A DNA stretch of 64,000 nucleotides from JAITVB01 sp031553805. Lineage in GTDB: Bacteria > Bacteroidota > Bacteroidia > Bacteroidales > Rikenellaceae. The notes under the pieces were generated by a model. The model made no database searches. It saw only the letters and a program-made list of their open reading frames with translations, and was not told where the DNA came from. The translations under genes and the position numbers were made by a program. The DNA lies in assembly GCA_031553805.1 (NCBI GenBank), contig JAVBLC010000014.1, positions 16,314 to 80,313 of the forward strand, in the 5' to 3' direction. Positions within the stretch are counted from its first letter, which is position 1; each line of letters begins with the position of its first letter. Below are positions 33,045 through 44,415 of this stretch, piece by piece.

Positions 33045-33869
33045 TTATTTTTTCCTTCGTTGAATGATGAATTTGGCGCTGGTCTTTTTCGGGTCACGGG
33101 TTTTGTAACCTTTAGCCAGCAAGCCTTTGCGCGAACGGGGGTGTCCACCCGACGAACGGCCTTCGCCACCACCCATCGGGTGATCGACCGGGTTCATCGA
33201 CACACCGCGGTTGTGCGGGCGTTTGCCCATCCAACGTCTGCGGCCGGCCTTACCATGCGATTCGAGGCTGTGGTCGGGGTTCGACACGGCGCCGATCGTC
33301 GCTTTGCAAGTAACCAACACCATTCGGGTCTCGCCCGAAGGAAGTTTGATGATAGCGTATTTACCTTCACGCGCCAGAAGTTGTGCGTAGGTACCGGCCG
33401 AGCGGGCCATCACGGCACCCTGACCGGGGTAGAGTTCAATGTTGTGTACAACAGTCCCGAGGGGAATCTCGGAGAGGAGCAGCGTGTTGCCCACTTCGGG
33501 GGCCGAGCCCGGGCCGCTGACGATGGTCTGCCCTACCTGCAGCCCGTTGGGGGCCACGATGTAGCGCTTTTCACCATCGGCGTAGCTTACCAGGGCGATG
33601 CGTGCCGAACGGTTGGGATCATACTCGATGGTTTTCACCACGGCAGCCATCCCGTCCTTTTCCCGTTTGAAGTCGATCAGGCGGTACATCCGTTTGTGGC
33701 CGCCGCCGAGATAGCGCACGGTCATTTTACCGGAGTTGTTACGACCGCCCGAGTTCTTCAGGGGGCGAAGCAAAGATTTTTCAGGTGTCGACGAAGTCAC
33801 ATCGTCAAACGTACCGATCACTTTGTGCCGGGTACCCGGCGTCATGGGTTTAAACTTTTTTACTGCCAT
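33045..33869 (-). CDS. rplB: 50S ribosomal protein L2
   Basis: 274 residues: MAVKKFKPMTPGTRHKVIG, NNSGKMTVRYLGGGHKRMYR, and the catalytic-centre region RGVSMNPVDHPMGGGEGRSS with its conserved His. Required for subunit joining and peptidyl transfer. Confidence 0.99.
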   Translation of the reverse strand: MAVKKFKPMTPGTRHKVIGTFDDVTSSTPEKSLLRPLKNSGGRNNSGKMTVRYLGGGHKRMYRLIDFKREKDGMAAVVKTIEYDPNRSARIALVSYADGEKRYIVAPNGLQVGQTIVSGPGSAPEVGNTLLLSEIPLGTVVHNIELYPGQGAVMARSAGTYAQLLAREGKYAIIKLPSGETRMVLVTCKATIGAVSNPDHSLESHGKAGRRRWMGKRPHNRGVSMNPVDHPMGGGEGRSSGGHPRSRKGLLAKGYKTRDPKKTSAKFIIQRRKK

Positions 33870-33875
33870 CTCTCC

Positions 33876-34166
33876 TTAGATATTAGAGTAAAAATCGATC
33901 TGATCGCCCTCTTTCAGGGTTACGATCGCTTTTTTGAAGTTATTGGAACGACCCGTCAGCAGGCCCGACTTGGTGTAGCGGCTTTTGAGCTTGCCCATGT
34001 AGTTGGCGGTGTTGACGTCGGTCACCACCACGCTGTACATCGCCTCAACGGCTGACTTGATCTGCAACTTGTTGGCCCGCGGGTCAACAACAAAACCGTA
34101 ACGGTTCAGCTTTTCGCCCTGAATCGTCATTTTCTCGGTTAAAATCGGCTTAATTAGTATTTCCAT
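33876..34166 (-). CDS. rplW: 50S ribosomal protein L23
   Basis: 96 residues: ILIKPILTEKMTIQGEKLNR, VDPRANKLQIKSAVEAMYSV. Docking site for trigger factor and SRP at the exit tunnel. Confidence 0.98.
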   Translation of the reverse strand: MEILIKPILTEKMTIQGEKLNRYGFVVDPRANKLQIKSAVEAMYSVVVTDVNTANYMGKLKSRYTKSGLLTGRSNNFKKAIVTLKEGDQIDFYSNI

Positions 34167-34177
34167 TGCTTCGTTTT

Positions 34178-34807
34178 CTATAATCCGTACATTTGGTTGA
34201 TCGCGCCCACCGATTTTTCGGTAACGAGCAGGCCGGCGGCGTTCATCACGTCATACGTGTTTACGTTTTCTGCCAGCACAACTTTCACTTTCTGGAGGTT
34301 GCGCGAAGAAAGTACCACACCCGGATTCGATTCGGGCAGGATCACCAGGATCTTCTTGTCGCCCAGGTTCAGGTTGCCTACGATCTTGATGAACTCTTTC
34401 GTCTTCGGAGTGTCGATGGTAAAATCTTCCACCACGGTGATCGCTTCGTTTTTCGCTTTATAAGCAAGTGCGCTTTTGCGGGCGAGTTGTTTGAGCTTCT
34501 TGTTGAGTTTGAAGCTGTAGTCGCGGGGCACGGGACCAAATACGCGACCCCCACCTACGAACAACGGCGATTTCATACTGCCTGCGCGTGCGCCACCGGT
34601 ACCTTTCTGCTTCTTGAGCTTCTTGGTGGTGCGGTTGATTTCGGCGCGCTGCTTCGCCTTATGCGTGCCCTGACGTTGGTTGGCCAGGTACTGTTTCACG
34701 TCGAGGTAGATCGCGTGGTCATTGGGTTCGATGCCGAACACCGCGTCGGCCAGGGTGACCTTCTTGCCGGTCTCTTTGCCCGTAATGTTCAATACTGCTA
34801 ATTCCAT
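34178..34807 (-). CDS. rplD: 50S ribosomal protein L4
   Basis: 209 residues: QGTHKAKQRAEINRTTKKLK, KQKGTGGARAGSMKSPLFVG, GGGRVFGPVPRDYSFKLNKK. Also the autorepressor of the S10 operon in E. coli; whether it acts so here is unknown. Confidence 0.99.
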   Translation of the reverse strand: MELAVLNITGKETGKKVTLADAVFGIEPNDHAIYLDVKQYLANQRQGTHKAKQRAEINRTTKKLKKQKGTGGARAGSMKSPLFVGGGRVFGPVPRDYSFKLNKKLKQLARKSALAYKAKNEAITVVEDFTIDTPKTKEFIKIVGNLNLGDKKILVILPESNPGVVLSSRNLQKVKVVLAENVNTYDVMNAAGLLVTEKSVGAINQMYGL

Positions 34808-34809
34808 GA

Positions 34810-35427
34810 CTAATCTTCAATTAATAAGTAAGACCCTTTTGCCCCCGGAATCGAACCCTTCACCAGAAGGAGATTGCTTTCGGGAATGATTTTCAGGATT
34901 TTGAGGTTCATCACCTTCACCTGTTCACCTCCGGTTTGTCCCGGGAGTCGTTTCCCCTTGAACACGCGCGAGGGGTAAGAGGATGCGCCCAGCGAACCCG
35001 GCTTACGTTGCCGGTTGTGCTGACCGTGGGTCTGACCACCGACGCCGGCGAAGCCGTGGCGTTTCACAACGCCCTGGAAGCCTTTACCTTTCGATACGCC
35101 CGTCACGTCGACCCAATCATTTTCAATGAATTGGTCTACAGTGATCAGGTCGCCCAGGTTGAGTTCACGCTCGAAGCTCTTGAACTCGGCCATTTTGCGT
35201 TTCGGTGTAGTTCCGGCCTTTTTGAAGTGGCCTAACAAACTGCTGCTGGTCTGCTTTTCTTTCTTTTCGTCATAGGCAATCTGAACCGCCGAGTAGCCAT
35301 CCTTCTCGATCGTTCTCAGTTGCGTAACTACACAGGGGCCAGCTTCGATAACAGTGCATGGCGTATTTTTGCCCTCAACACTGAAAACGGATGTCATTCC
35401 GATTTTTTTTCCGATAATTCCTGACAT
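34810..35427 (-). CDS. rplC: 50S ribosomal protein L3
   Basis: 205 residues: MSGIIGKKIGMTSVFSVEGK, DVTGVSKGKGFQGVVKRHGF, GQTHGQHNRQRKPGSLGAS. Separated from rpsJ by a 157-nt spacer, unusual for this pair. Confidence 0.99.
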   Translation of the reverse strand: MSGIIGKKIGMTSVFSVEGKNTPCTVIEAGPCVVTQLRTIEKDGYSAVQIAYDEKKEKQTSSSLLGHFKKAGTTPKRKMAEFKSFERELNLGDLITVDQFIENDWVDVTGVSKGKGFQGVVKRHGFAGVGGQTHGQHNRQRKPGSLGASSYPSRVFKGKRLPGQTGGEQVKVMNLKILKIIPESNLLLVKGSIPGAKGSYLLIED

Positions 35428-35584
35428 TTGTTGTCCTGTTTGCGTTTGTTTGTTGTTTGTTTGTTATAGTTGAAATTTTCGTGCTTTTTGTATGGCCCGG
35501 GAGAGTTGTCTTTTCAAAAACCGCCGGCTCGCTTCCGTGCTTCACAGCCCGTCACATCCCCGTCGCCCCCTTACCGGGCCCCTG
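35428..35584 (-). other. 157-nt spacer between rpsJ and rplC
   Basis: No gene is seen. On the minus strand it starts G/C-rich (GACAGGGGCCCGGTAAGGGG; CGGGCTGTGAAGCACGG) and ends in an A/C-rich run (AACAAACAAACAACAAAC) before the rplC start. The A/C-rich end may help initiation in the absence of Shine-Dalgarno sites; a regulatory fold in the first half is possible. Confidence 0.35.
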
Positions 35585-35890
35585 TCACACCTTGATTTCC
35601 ACCTCAACGCCGCTGGGAAGCTCGAGCTTCATCAGCGCGTCGATCGTCTTGGGGGTCGAGCTGTAGATGTCCAAGATGCGCTTGAACGTCGACAACTGGA
35701 ACTGTTCGCGCGACTTCTTGTTGACGAAGGTCGAACGGTTGACTGTGAAAATCTTCTTGTTGGTGGGCAGGGGGATCGGACCGCTTACCACGGCGCCCGT
35801 ACCCTTGACCGTCTTGACGATCTTTTCGGCAGATTTATCCACCAGGTTGTGATCGTACGATTTGAGCTTGATTCTTATTTTCTGGCTCAT
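35585..35890 (-). CDS. rpsJ: 30S ribosomal protein S10
   Basis: 101 residues from ATG at 35890 (MSQKIRIKLKSYDHNLVDKS). The open frame runs 25 codons further into fusA but that part is not S10. GPIPLPTNKKIFTVNRSTFV and SREQFQLSTFKRILDIY are typical. Starts one base after the fusA stop codon. Confidence 0.98.
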   Translation of the reverse strand: MSQKIRIKLKSYDHNLVDKSAEKIVKTVKGTGAVVSGPIPLPTNKKIFTVNRSTFVNKKSREQFQLSTFKRILDIYSSTPKTIDALMKLELPSGVEVEIKV

Positions 35891-35891
35891 A

Positions 35892-38003
35892 TTATTCCAA
35901 TTCTTTAAATTTACCGCTTGATTTTTCGATGATCTCCTTAGCCAGGTTGGTGGGCAGCTCGTCAAAGTTCAAGAACTCCATCGACGAGGTCGCACGACCC
36001 GAAGAGATGGTGCGCAGCACGGTTACATAACCGAACATTTCGCTCAGGGGAACCTTGGCTTTCACCACACGGGCTGTGCCTTTCGATTCCATCCCGGTGA
36101 TCTGGCCGCGACGTTTGTTCAGGTCGCCGATGATATCGCCCATGTTTTCTTCGGGCGTTACCACTTCGACCGCCATGATCGGTTCCATAATCACCGAGCC
36201 GGCCTTGGGGGCAGCCTGGCGGAAACCGTTGCGGGCGCAGATCTCGAACGACAGCGAGTCGGAGTCGACCGCGTGGAACGAACCGTCCTTGAGCACCACC
36301 CTGATTGAGTCGATCGGGAAACCAGCCAACGCGCCGTTGGTCATCGCCGAAGCGAAACCTTTCTGAATGGCGGGGATGTACTCTTTCGGGATGTTGCCAC
36401 CCTTTACTTCGTCTACGAATTCCAGGCCGGTCTTGTCATTATCACCCGGCCCGAGTTCGAAGATGATGTCGGCGAACTTCCCGCGACCACCGGTCTGTTT
36501 CTTGAACACTTCGCGGTGCTGAACGGCCTTGGTCAAAGCCTCCTTGTAGTTCACCTGCGGGGCGCCCTGGCTGATCTCCACGCCGAATTCGCGGCGCAGG
36601 CGGTCAACGATGATCTCCAGGTGGAGTTCACCCATCCCGCTGATCACGGTCTGGCCCGTGTCTTCGTTGGTCTTCACGGTGAAGGTCGGGTCCTCTTCCG
36701 ACAGTTTGTTCAGGGCGATGCCCAGCTTGTCGAGGTCCTTCTGTGTTTTCGGTTCCACCGCCAAACCGATTACCGGTTCGGGGAAAGTCATCGATTCGAG
36801 CACGATCGGCGCGTTTTCTGCGCAGAGCGTATCTCCCGTGCGGATGTCCTTGAAACCTACCGCGCCGCAGATGTCGCCGGCCAGCACCACTTCCATCGGG
36901 TTCTGTTTGTTGGCGTGCATCTGATAGAGGCGGCTGATGCGTTCCTTTTTGCCCGAGCGACTGTTGAGCACATACGAGCCGGCATCGAGTTTACCCGAGT
37001 AAACGCGAATGAAAGCCAGGCGGCCTACGAACGGGTCAGTAGCGATCTTGAACGCCAGCGCGCAAAGCGGATCGGTTTCGCTCGGCTTGCGGGTCACTTC
37101 CTTGTCGCTGTGGGGGTCGGTGCCGACAACGGCATCAATATCCACGGGCGACGGCAGGAAAGCCGCAATGTAGTCGAGCAGTTTCTGCACCCCTTTGTTC
37201 TTGAACGACGAACCGCAGAGCATCGGAACGATCTTCATCTGGTTGGCCGCCTTGCGGATGGCTGCGATCAGCTCATCGGGGGTGATCGAATCGGGATCTT
37301 CGAAGAATTTCTCCATCAGCGATTCGTCGACCGTGGCCACTTCTTCGATCAGGAGGGCGCGGGCTTCGGCCGCTTCGGCCTTCATCGCGGCCGGGATTTC
37401 TTCGAGGGTAAAGTTGTCACGCACGTTCTTGTCGTCGAAATAGACGATCGCGTGGTTATAGATCAGGTCGACCAGGCCGGTGAACTTGTCTTCGGCGCCG
37501 ATCGGGAGCACTACCGGTATCGCGTTGGCGCCCAAGCGTTCCTTGATCTGGGCGCAAACGCCCTGGAAGTCGGCACCCGTGCGGTCCATCTTGTTGACAT
37601 AGCCGATACGCGGTACGTTGTACTTGTCGGCCTGGCGCCACACGGTTTCAGACTGCGGCTCCACCCCGCCCACGGCGCAAAACGTAGCCACGGCGCCGTC
37701 GAGCACACGTAACGAACGTTCCACTTCGACCGTGAAGTCGACGTGGCCCGGAGTATCGATCACGTTGATCTGATATGTCTGGTCCTTGTAATTCCAAAAA
37801 GTGGTCGTTGCGGCCGACGTGATGGTGATCCCGCGTTCCTGTTCCTGGACCATCCAGTCCATCGTCGCAGCGCCTTCGTGTACCTCTCCTACCTTGTGTG
37901 TTTTCCCGGTATAGAAAAGGATACGCTCAGAGGTGGTTGTTTTCCCGGCATCGATGTGAGCCATGATGCCGATGTTGCGAATCAATTTAAGATCTCTTGC
38001 CAT
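35892..38003 (-). CDS. fusA: elongation factor G
   Basis: 703 residues. The GTPase domain has AHIDAGKTTTSERILFYTG, switch II DTPGHVDFTVEVERSLRVLD and NKMDRTGADF; domains II-V follow (SGMGELHLEIIVDRLRREF; MEPIMAVEVVTPEENMGDII). It drives translocation of tRNAs and mRNA. The str-operon order rpsL-rpsG-fusA is kept but tuf is absent, with rpsJ next. Confidence 0.99.
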   Translation of the reverse strand: MARDLKLIRNIGIMAHIDAGKTTTSERILFYTGKTHKVGEVHEGAATMDWMVQEQERGITITSAATTTFWNYKDQTYQINVIDTPGHVDFTVEVERSLRVLDGAVATFCAVGGVEPQSETVWRQADKYNVPRIGYVNKMDRTGADFQGVCAQIKERLGANAIPVVLPIGAEDKFTGLVDLIYNHAIVYFDDKNVRDNFTLEEIPAAMKAEAAEARALLIEEVATVDESLMEKFFEDPDSITPDELIAAIRKAANQMKIVPMLCGSSFKNKGVQKLLDYIAAFLPSPVDIDAVVGTDPHSDKEVTRKPSETDPLCALAFKIATDPFVGRLAFIRVYSGKLDAGSYVLNSRSGKKERISRLYQMHANKQNPMEVVLAGDICGAVGFKDIRTGDTLCAENAPIVLESMTFPEPVIGLAVEPKTQKDLDKLGIALNKLSEEDPTFTVKTNEDTGQTVISGMGELHLEIIVDRLRREFGVEISQGAPQVNYKEALTKAVQHREVFKKQTGGRGKFADIIFELGPGDNDKTGLEFVDEVKGGNIPKEYIPAIQKGFASAMTNGALAGFPIDSIRVVLKDGSFHAVDSDSLSFEICARNGFRQAAPKAGSVIMEPIMAVEVVTPEENMGDIIGDLNKRRGQITGMESKGTARVVKAKVPLSEMFGYVTVLRTISSGRATSSMEFLNFDELPTNLAKEIIEKSSGKFKELE

Positions 38004-38021
38004 TTTTTCTCAACCTCCCTC

Positions 38022-38498
38022 TTAGAACCTGAAGTGGGCGAATGCCTTGTTGGCATCGGCCATACGGTGCATTTCCTCTTTGCGTTTGAAGGCTGCGCCT
38101 TCTTCGTTATAAGCAGCTTGAATTTCGGCAGCCAGTTTTTCTGCCATCGAACGACCTGCTCGCTTTCTCGCATAGAGAACCATGTTTTTCATACTCAATG
38201 CAATCTTGCGCTCGGGGCGTACTTCCATCGGTACCTGGAACGTTGCACCGCCTACACGGCGGGACTTCACTTCGACTTGCGGAGTGATGTTTTCGATCGC
38301 TTTTTTCCAGATGTCGAGGGGAGCCTTGTCTGCATCTTTCATCTTCTCGCTCACGATGTCTATGGCGTCATAGAAAATCGTGTAGGCAATACTCTTCTTA
38401 CCGTCCAGCATCAAGCTATTCACAAACCGGGTAACCATCACGTCACCGAATTTGGGATCTGGAAGTAGAATTCGCTTTTTAGGCTTCGCTTTTCTCAT
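38022..38498 (-). CDS. rpsG: 30S ribosomal protein S7
   Basis: 158 residues: ILLPDPKFGDVMVTRFVNSL, VGGATFQVPMEVRPERKIAL, GRSMAEKLAAEIQAAYNEEG. Binds the 3' major domain of 16S rRNA. Confidence 0.99.
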   Translation of the reverse strand: MRKAKPKKRILLPDPKFGDVMVTRFVNSLMLDGKKSIAYTIFYDAIDIVSEKMKDADKAPLDIWKKAIENITPQVEVKSRRVGGATFQVPMEVRPERKIALSMKNMVLYARKRAGRSMAEKLAAEIQAAYNEEGAAFKRKEEMHRMADANKAFAHFRF

Positions 38499-38563
38499 AA
38501 TTGTGTGCTAACGTTTGTAGCTTTGTTAAGGTTTATCTGTTGAAAAGTTCCTCGCGGATACTC

Positions 38564-38962
<399 letters not shown>

Positions 38963-39283
38963 TTTTACTACTACTTTTTAACTTTTAAACTGCTTTTAAC
39001 TGTTTTTGACCGGGCAAACGGGCTCTTTTTGCAAGCTCCTCCTCTCTGCGAAGAGTGCTTTTCTCAAAGACTTCCCCCTTACTCAGCCCCTTATTCTGCC
39101 TGGGAATTGCACACACTTGGGCAAAATTCGGACTGCAAAGATATTTATTTTTTTCTTTCTATCAACACATTGTCTTGATTTTTTGTCTTTTTGCGGTGAT
39201 TTTGAGGGATTTTCCAAAAATTTCTCCTAAATTTACTATCGGGATGAATCCCCGTCATAGTTCTTACAAAAAACGAGGAAATC
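38963..39283. other. gap with rpsL leader and promoter
   Basis: No gene. The minus strand carries about 165 nt of rpsL leader (with CTCTTCGCAGAGAGGAGGAG and other short dyads) downstream of the promoter at 39136-39165. The rest is A/T-rich DNA serving the divergent small gene at 39284. Confidence 0.6.
39136..39165 (-). promoter_or_regulatory. main promoter of the str-S10-spc-alpha cluster
   Basis: Minus strand: -33 TTG (39165-39163), 19 bp of A-rich DNA, -7 TATCTTTG (39143-39136). It is an excellent match to the Bacteroidota housekeeping consensus and stands 170 nt upstream of rpsL. Confidence 0.85.
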
Positions 39284-39577
39284 ATGGGTGTTATCGGGCA
39301 AGTTACCGACATGGCGGATCGGAATGACGTCATTCGGAGGTCCCTGAGAAACAGGAGAGAAAGATTGGGCGAGATCAGGAGAATGTACTCTCTGGCCATT
39401 GCGTACAGGCAAGAGTTGCACCCCGAGGGAGAACTTCCCCCTGAAGAACTCGCGAGGATCAAATCCGAGATCAGGGAGCGGTTAACAAAGGAGCGAAGGC
39501 GCCAGATTGCGATCTCGTGGCTGATCGCCGTTTTGATTGCTGTAGTGGTGGCCGGGCTGCTGTTCTGGATCTTTTAA
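39284..39577 (+). CDS. small tail-anchored membrane protein, function unknown
   Basis: 97 residues that I do not recognise. Residues 1-75 are highly charged and helical (RRSLRNRRERLGEIRRMYSL; EELARIKSEIRERLTKERRR). One membrane helix closes the protein (about 77-97, ISWLIAVLIAVVVAGLLFWI). This predicts a tail-anchored inner-membrane protein with a cytoplasmic coiled segment. It is monocistronic: divergent from rpsL and followed by a shared terminator with alaS. Coding nature is supported by clean stop placement just before that terminator. Confidence 0.65.
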   Translation: MGVIGQVTDMADRNDVIRRSLRNRRERLGEIRRMYSLAIAYRQELHPEGELPPEELARIKSEIRERLTKERRRQIAISWLIAVLIAVVVAGLLFWIF

Positions 39578-39583
39578 ATGAAA

Positions 39584-39624
39584 ATCCCCTGTCGTCCTGC
39601 GCAAAGCGAGGAACGACAGGGGAT
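39584..39624. terminator. bidirectional terminator between the small gene and alaS
   Basis: ATCCCCTGTCGT (39584-39595) pairs with ACGACAGGGGAT (39613-39624) around a loop that can itself pair partly (CCTGCGCAAAGCGAGG). It lies between two convergent genes, 6 bp after one stop and 25 bp before the other. Confidence 0.7.
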
Positions 39625-39648
39625 AATTCGTTTTAATGCGAGAGCGGG

Positions 39649-42279
<2,631 letters not shown>

Positions 42280-42335
42280 ATCTATCTGTCCAATAATTAG
42301 CTGCGCAAAAACGTTGTATAGACTGGGTTGCAAAA

Positions 42336-42366
42336 TTAATCAAAAACCGTTAATTTTGTATCTTTG
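42336..42366 (+). promoter_or_regulatory. promoter of the M23-ABC-queG run
   Basis: -7 TATCTTTG at 42359-42366; the -33 position (TTA at 42336-42338, 20 bp away) is weak. On the other strand TAATTTTG (42338-42331) could serve as the alaS -7 element, so the two promoters would overlap. Confidence 0.6.
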
Positions 42367-42421
42367 CACGCTAAATTGTTTCCGGGCAGGCCGATGGCCC
42401 CCGGAACCCAACTGCCGACCG

Positions 42422-43399
42422 ATGGCCAAAAAGGAGCACAAGCGATATAAATTCAACCCACAGACGTTGACCTACGAGGTGATCTCCATCCCGTTGCGAA
42501 TCCGTTTTTACCGGCTGCTGCGAAAAATCCTGATCGCGTTCATCCTCGCTTCGCTGGCCAACCTGGCGTTCTCCTATTTCTTCTATACGCCCAAGATGTA
42601 CCGGATCAACAAACAGCGCGAGGAACTGGTTTTGCAGTATAACTTATTGAACAACCGCATCCACGCCGCCACGGTGCGCCTCGACGACATCCGTCGGCGC
42701 GACAACAGCGTCTACCGGGCATTGTTTGCGGTCGACACGCTGACCATCCGAGGCATCTACACCCCCTACCCCGACACAAAATACGCCTTGCTCGACGAGC
42801 AGGACCGTTTCGCCCCGATGATCCGCCGCAGCTGGACCGACCTCGATGCTTTCGGCCGCCAACTCTACGCCGAGTCGCGCTCGCTGGACGAGCTGCAGCC
42901 GATGGCCGCCGACAAAGAGAAAATGTCTGAAAGCATACCCGCCATCTGGCCCCTCGACAAGCGCAAGATCCGTAGCATCGGAGCTTTCGGCGGACGCACC
43001 GACCCGGTTTACGGCGGACGCGCCTTTCACGAAGGGATGGATTTCTCCGGCCCGGTCGGCACCCCGATCTACGCCACCGGCAACGGCCGGGTGATGGTCA
43101 ACCCGACGGGCTATGCCGGTTACGGCCGCCAGATCATGGTCGACCATGGGTTCGGCTACAAGACCCGGTATGCCCACCTGAGCCGGATCACCGTCATCCC
43201 CGGCCAATTGGTCAAGCGCGGCGAAAAGATCGGCGAGCTGGGCAACTCGGGCAAATCGACCGGCCCCCACCTCCACTACGAAGTGATCGTGCGCGGGACA
43301 CCGGTCAACCCGGTCAACTATTTCAGCAAGGAAATGAGCGACGCCGATTTTGCGAACATCATCGCCTCGGCCCGCGAAACCACTTTTGAAGTCAACTAA
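42422..43399 (+). CDS. M23 family metallopeptidase, membrane anchored (first of a pair)
   Basis: 325 residues from ATG at 42422 (MAKKEHKRYKFNPQTLTYEV), 56 bp after the promoter -7 box; the open frame extends upstream but lies within the promoter and alaS region. One membrane helix (about 35-57), a helical linker, then a LytM domain (about 200-305): zinc site FHEGMDFSG (His, Asp) and GPHLHYEV (HxH), with the third conserved His in RYAHLSRI. It should cut peptidoglycan peptide bridges in the periplasm or control an amidase. It ends 3 nt before a second M23 gene of similar design. Confidence 0.92.
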   Translation: MAKKEHKRYKFNPQTLTYEVISIPLRIRFYRLLRKILIAFILASLANLAFSYFFYTPKMYRINKQREELVLQYNLLNNRIHAATVRLDDIRRRDNSVYRALFAVDTLTIRGIYTPYPDTKYALLDEQDRFAPMIRRSWTDLDAFGRQLYAESRSLDELQPMAADKEKMSESIPAIWPLDKRKIRSIGAFGGRTDPVYGGRAFHEGMDFSGPVGTPIYATGNGRVMVNPTGYAGYGRQIMVDHGFGYKTRYAHLSRITVIPGQLVKRGEKIGELGNSGKSTGPHLHYEVIVRGTPVNPVNYFSKEMSDADFANIIASARETTFEVN

Positions 43400-43402
43400 C
43401 CA

Positions 43403-44353
43403 ATGAGCAAACGCAAAGAGGTCCGCAGCGGACAGCGCGAAAAACACCCGATTGATTTCCGGCGCAAGCTGGCCCGCTTTGTCGTGCATTTTCTCGCCGG
43501 AATGGGCTTCATCGTGTTTTACTATTTCGCCTTTTCGTTTTTTGTCGACACACCCCTCGAAAGCGAGATGAAACGCTCGAACCGCCGCATGGACGACGAA
43601 TACCGCGCCCTCACGCTGCGCTACGACACCCTCGAACGGGTGCTGGATAACGTGACCGACCGCGACCGCTACATCTTCCGCACGATGTTCGACTCGGACC
43701 CGCTTTACAACGACCAGTACGAGCAACGGCTGATGCGTTACGACACGCTGCTGCAACTGACTAACCGCGAGTTGGGCGAGCGCTTTGCCGACCGCACGGC
43801 AAACCTCGAGAACCGCGCCCGCCTGCTGGGCGAAGACCTGGCCGTGCTGCAGGACCGGATCGAAGTGCGCGGCCTGCTGATGAACCATGTCCCGTCGATT
43901 CAGCCGGTGATCAACAACGACCTGACGCGGCTGGCCACCTCTTATGGGATGCGCATCCACCCGTTTTACAAGACATTGGCCATGCACCAGGGCGTCGACT
44001 ACGTGGTGCCGGAAGAGACGCGCGTCTTCGCCACAGCCGACGGCACGGTGGCCCGCGTGGAGACGACGGCCGCCACCGGCCTGTCGATTACCCTTTCGCA
44101 CGGCAACGGCTACGAAACGGTTTATAACCACCTCGCCAAAGCGCTGGTGAAAGAAGGAGCGAAAGTGCGACGGGGCGAGATCATCGCTTCGAGCGGCAAC
44201 ACCGGCCTCTCGCTCGCCCCACACCTCCACTACGAGGTGCGCCTGCGGGGAATGCGGGTCGACCCGGTACACTATTTCTTCAACGAACTCAACCCCGAAC
44301 AATACGACCGCGTGCGCCAACTGGCTTCTGTCGGCATGCAATCGTTCGACTGA
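43403..44353 (+). CDS. M23 family metallopeptidase, membrane anchored (second of a pair)
   Basis: 316 residues. One membrane helix (about 24-46), a coiled linker and a LytM domain with HQGVDYVVP (His, Asp) and APHLHYEV (HxH). Same layout as the preceding protein and probably a diverged tandem duplicate, conserved as a pair in many Bacteroidota by general knowledge. All zinc ligands are present in both copies, so neither looks like a dead LytM regulator. Confidence 0.92.
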   Translation: MSKRKEVRSGQREKHPIDFRRKLARFVVHFLAGMGFIVFYYFAFSFFVDTPLESEMKRSNRRMDDEYRALTLRYDTLERVLDNVTDRDRYIFRTMFDSDPLYNDQYEQRLMRYDTLLQLTNRELGERFADRTANLENRARLLGEDLAVLQDRIEVRGLLMNHVPSIQPVINNDLTRLATSYGMRIHPFYKTLAMHQGVDYVVPEETRVFATADGTVARVETTAATGLSITLSHGNGYETVYNHLAKALVKEGAKVRRGEIIASSGNTGLSLAPHLHYEVRLRGMRVDPVHYFFNELNPEQYDRVRQLASVGMQSFD

Positions 44354-44415
44354 CCACGCCTACCTAATCTTTCATAACCTCCAACGACACACCTCATAAA
44401 AACCTCACCGGCCCG

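Noticed and set aside
36516..37712. 398-codon frame opposite fusA
   Set aside because: Antisense shadow of EF-G.
42644..44341. 565-codon minus-strand frame opposite the M23 pair
   Set aside because: His/Val/Ala-rich shadow of two genes with clear catalytic motifs on the plus strand.
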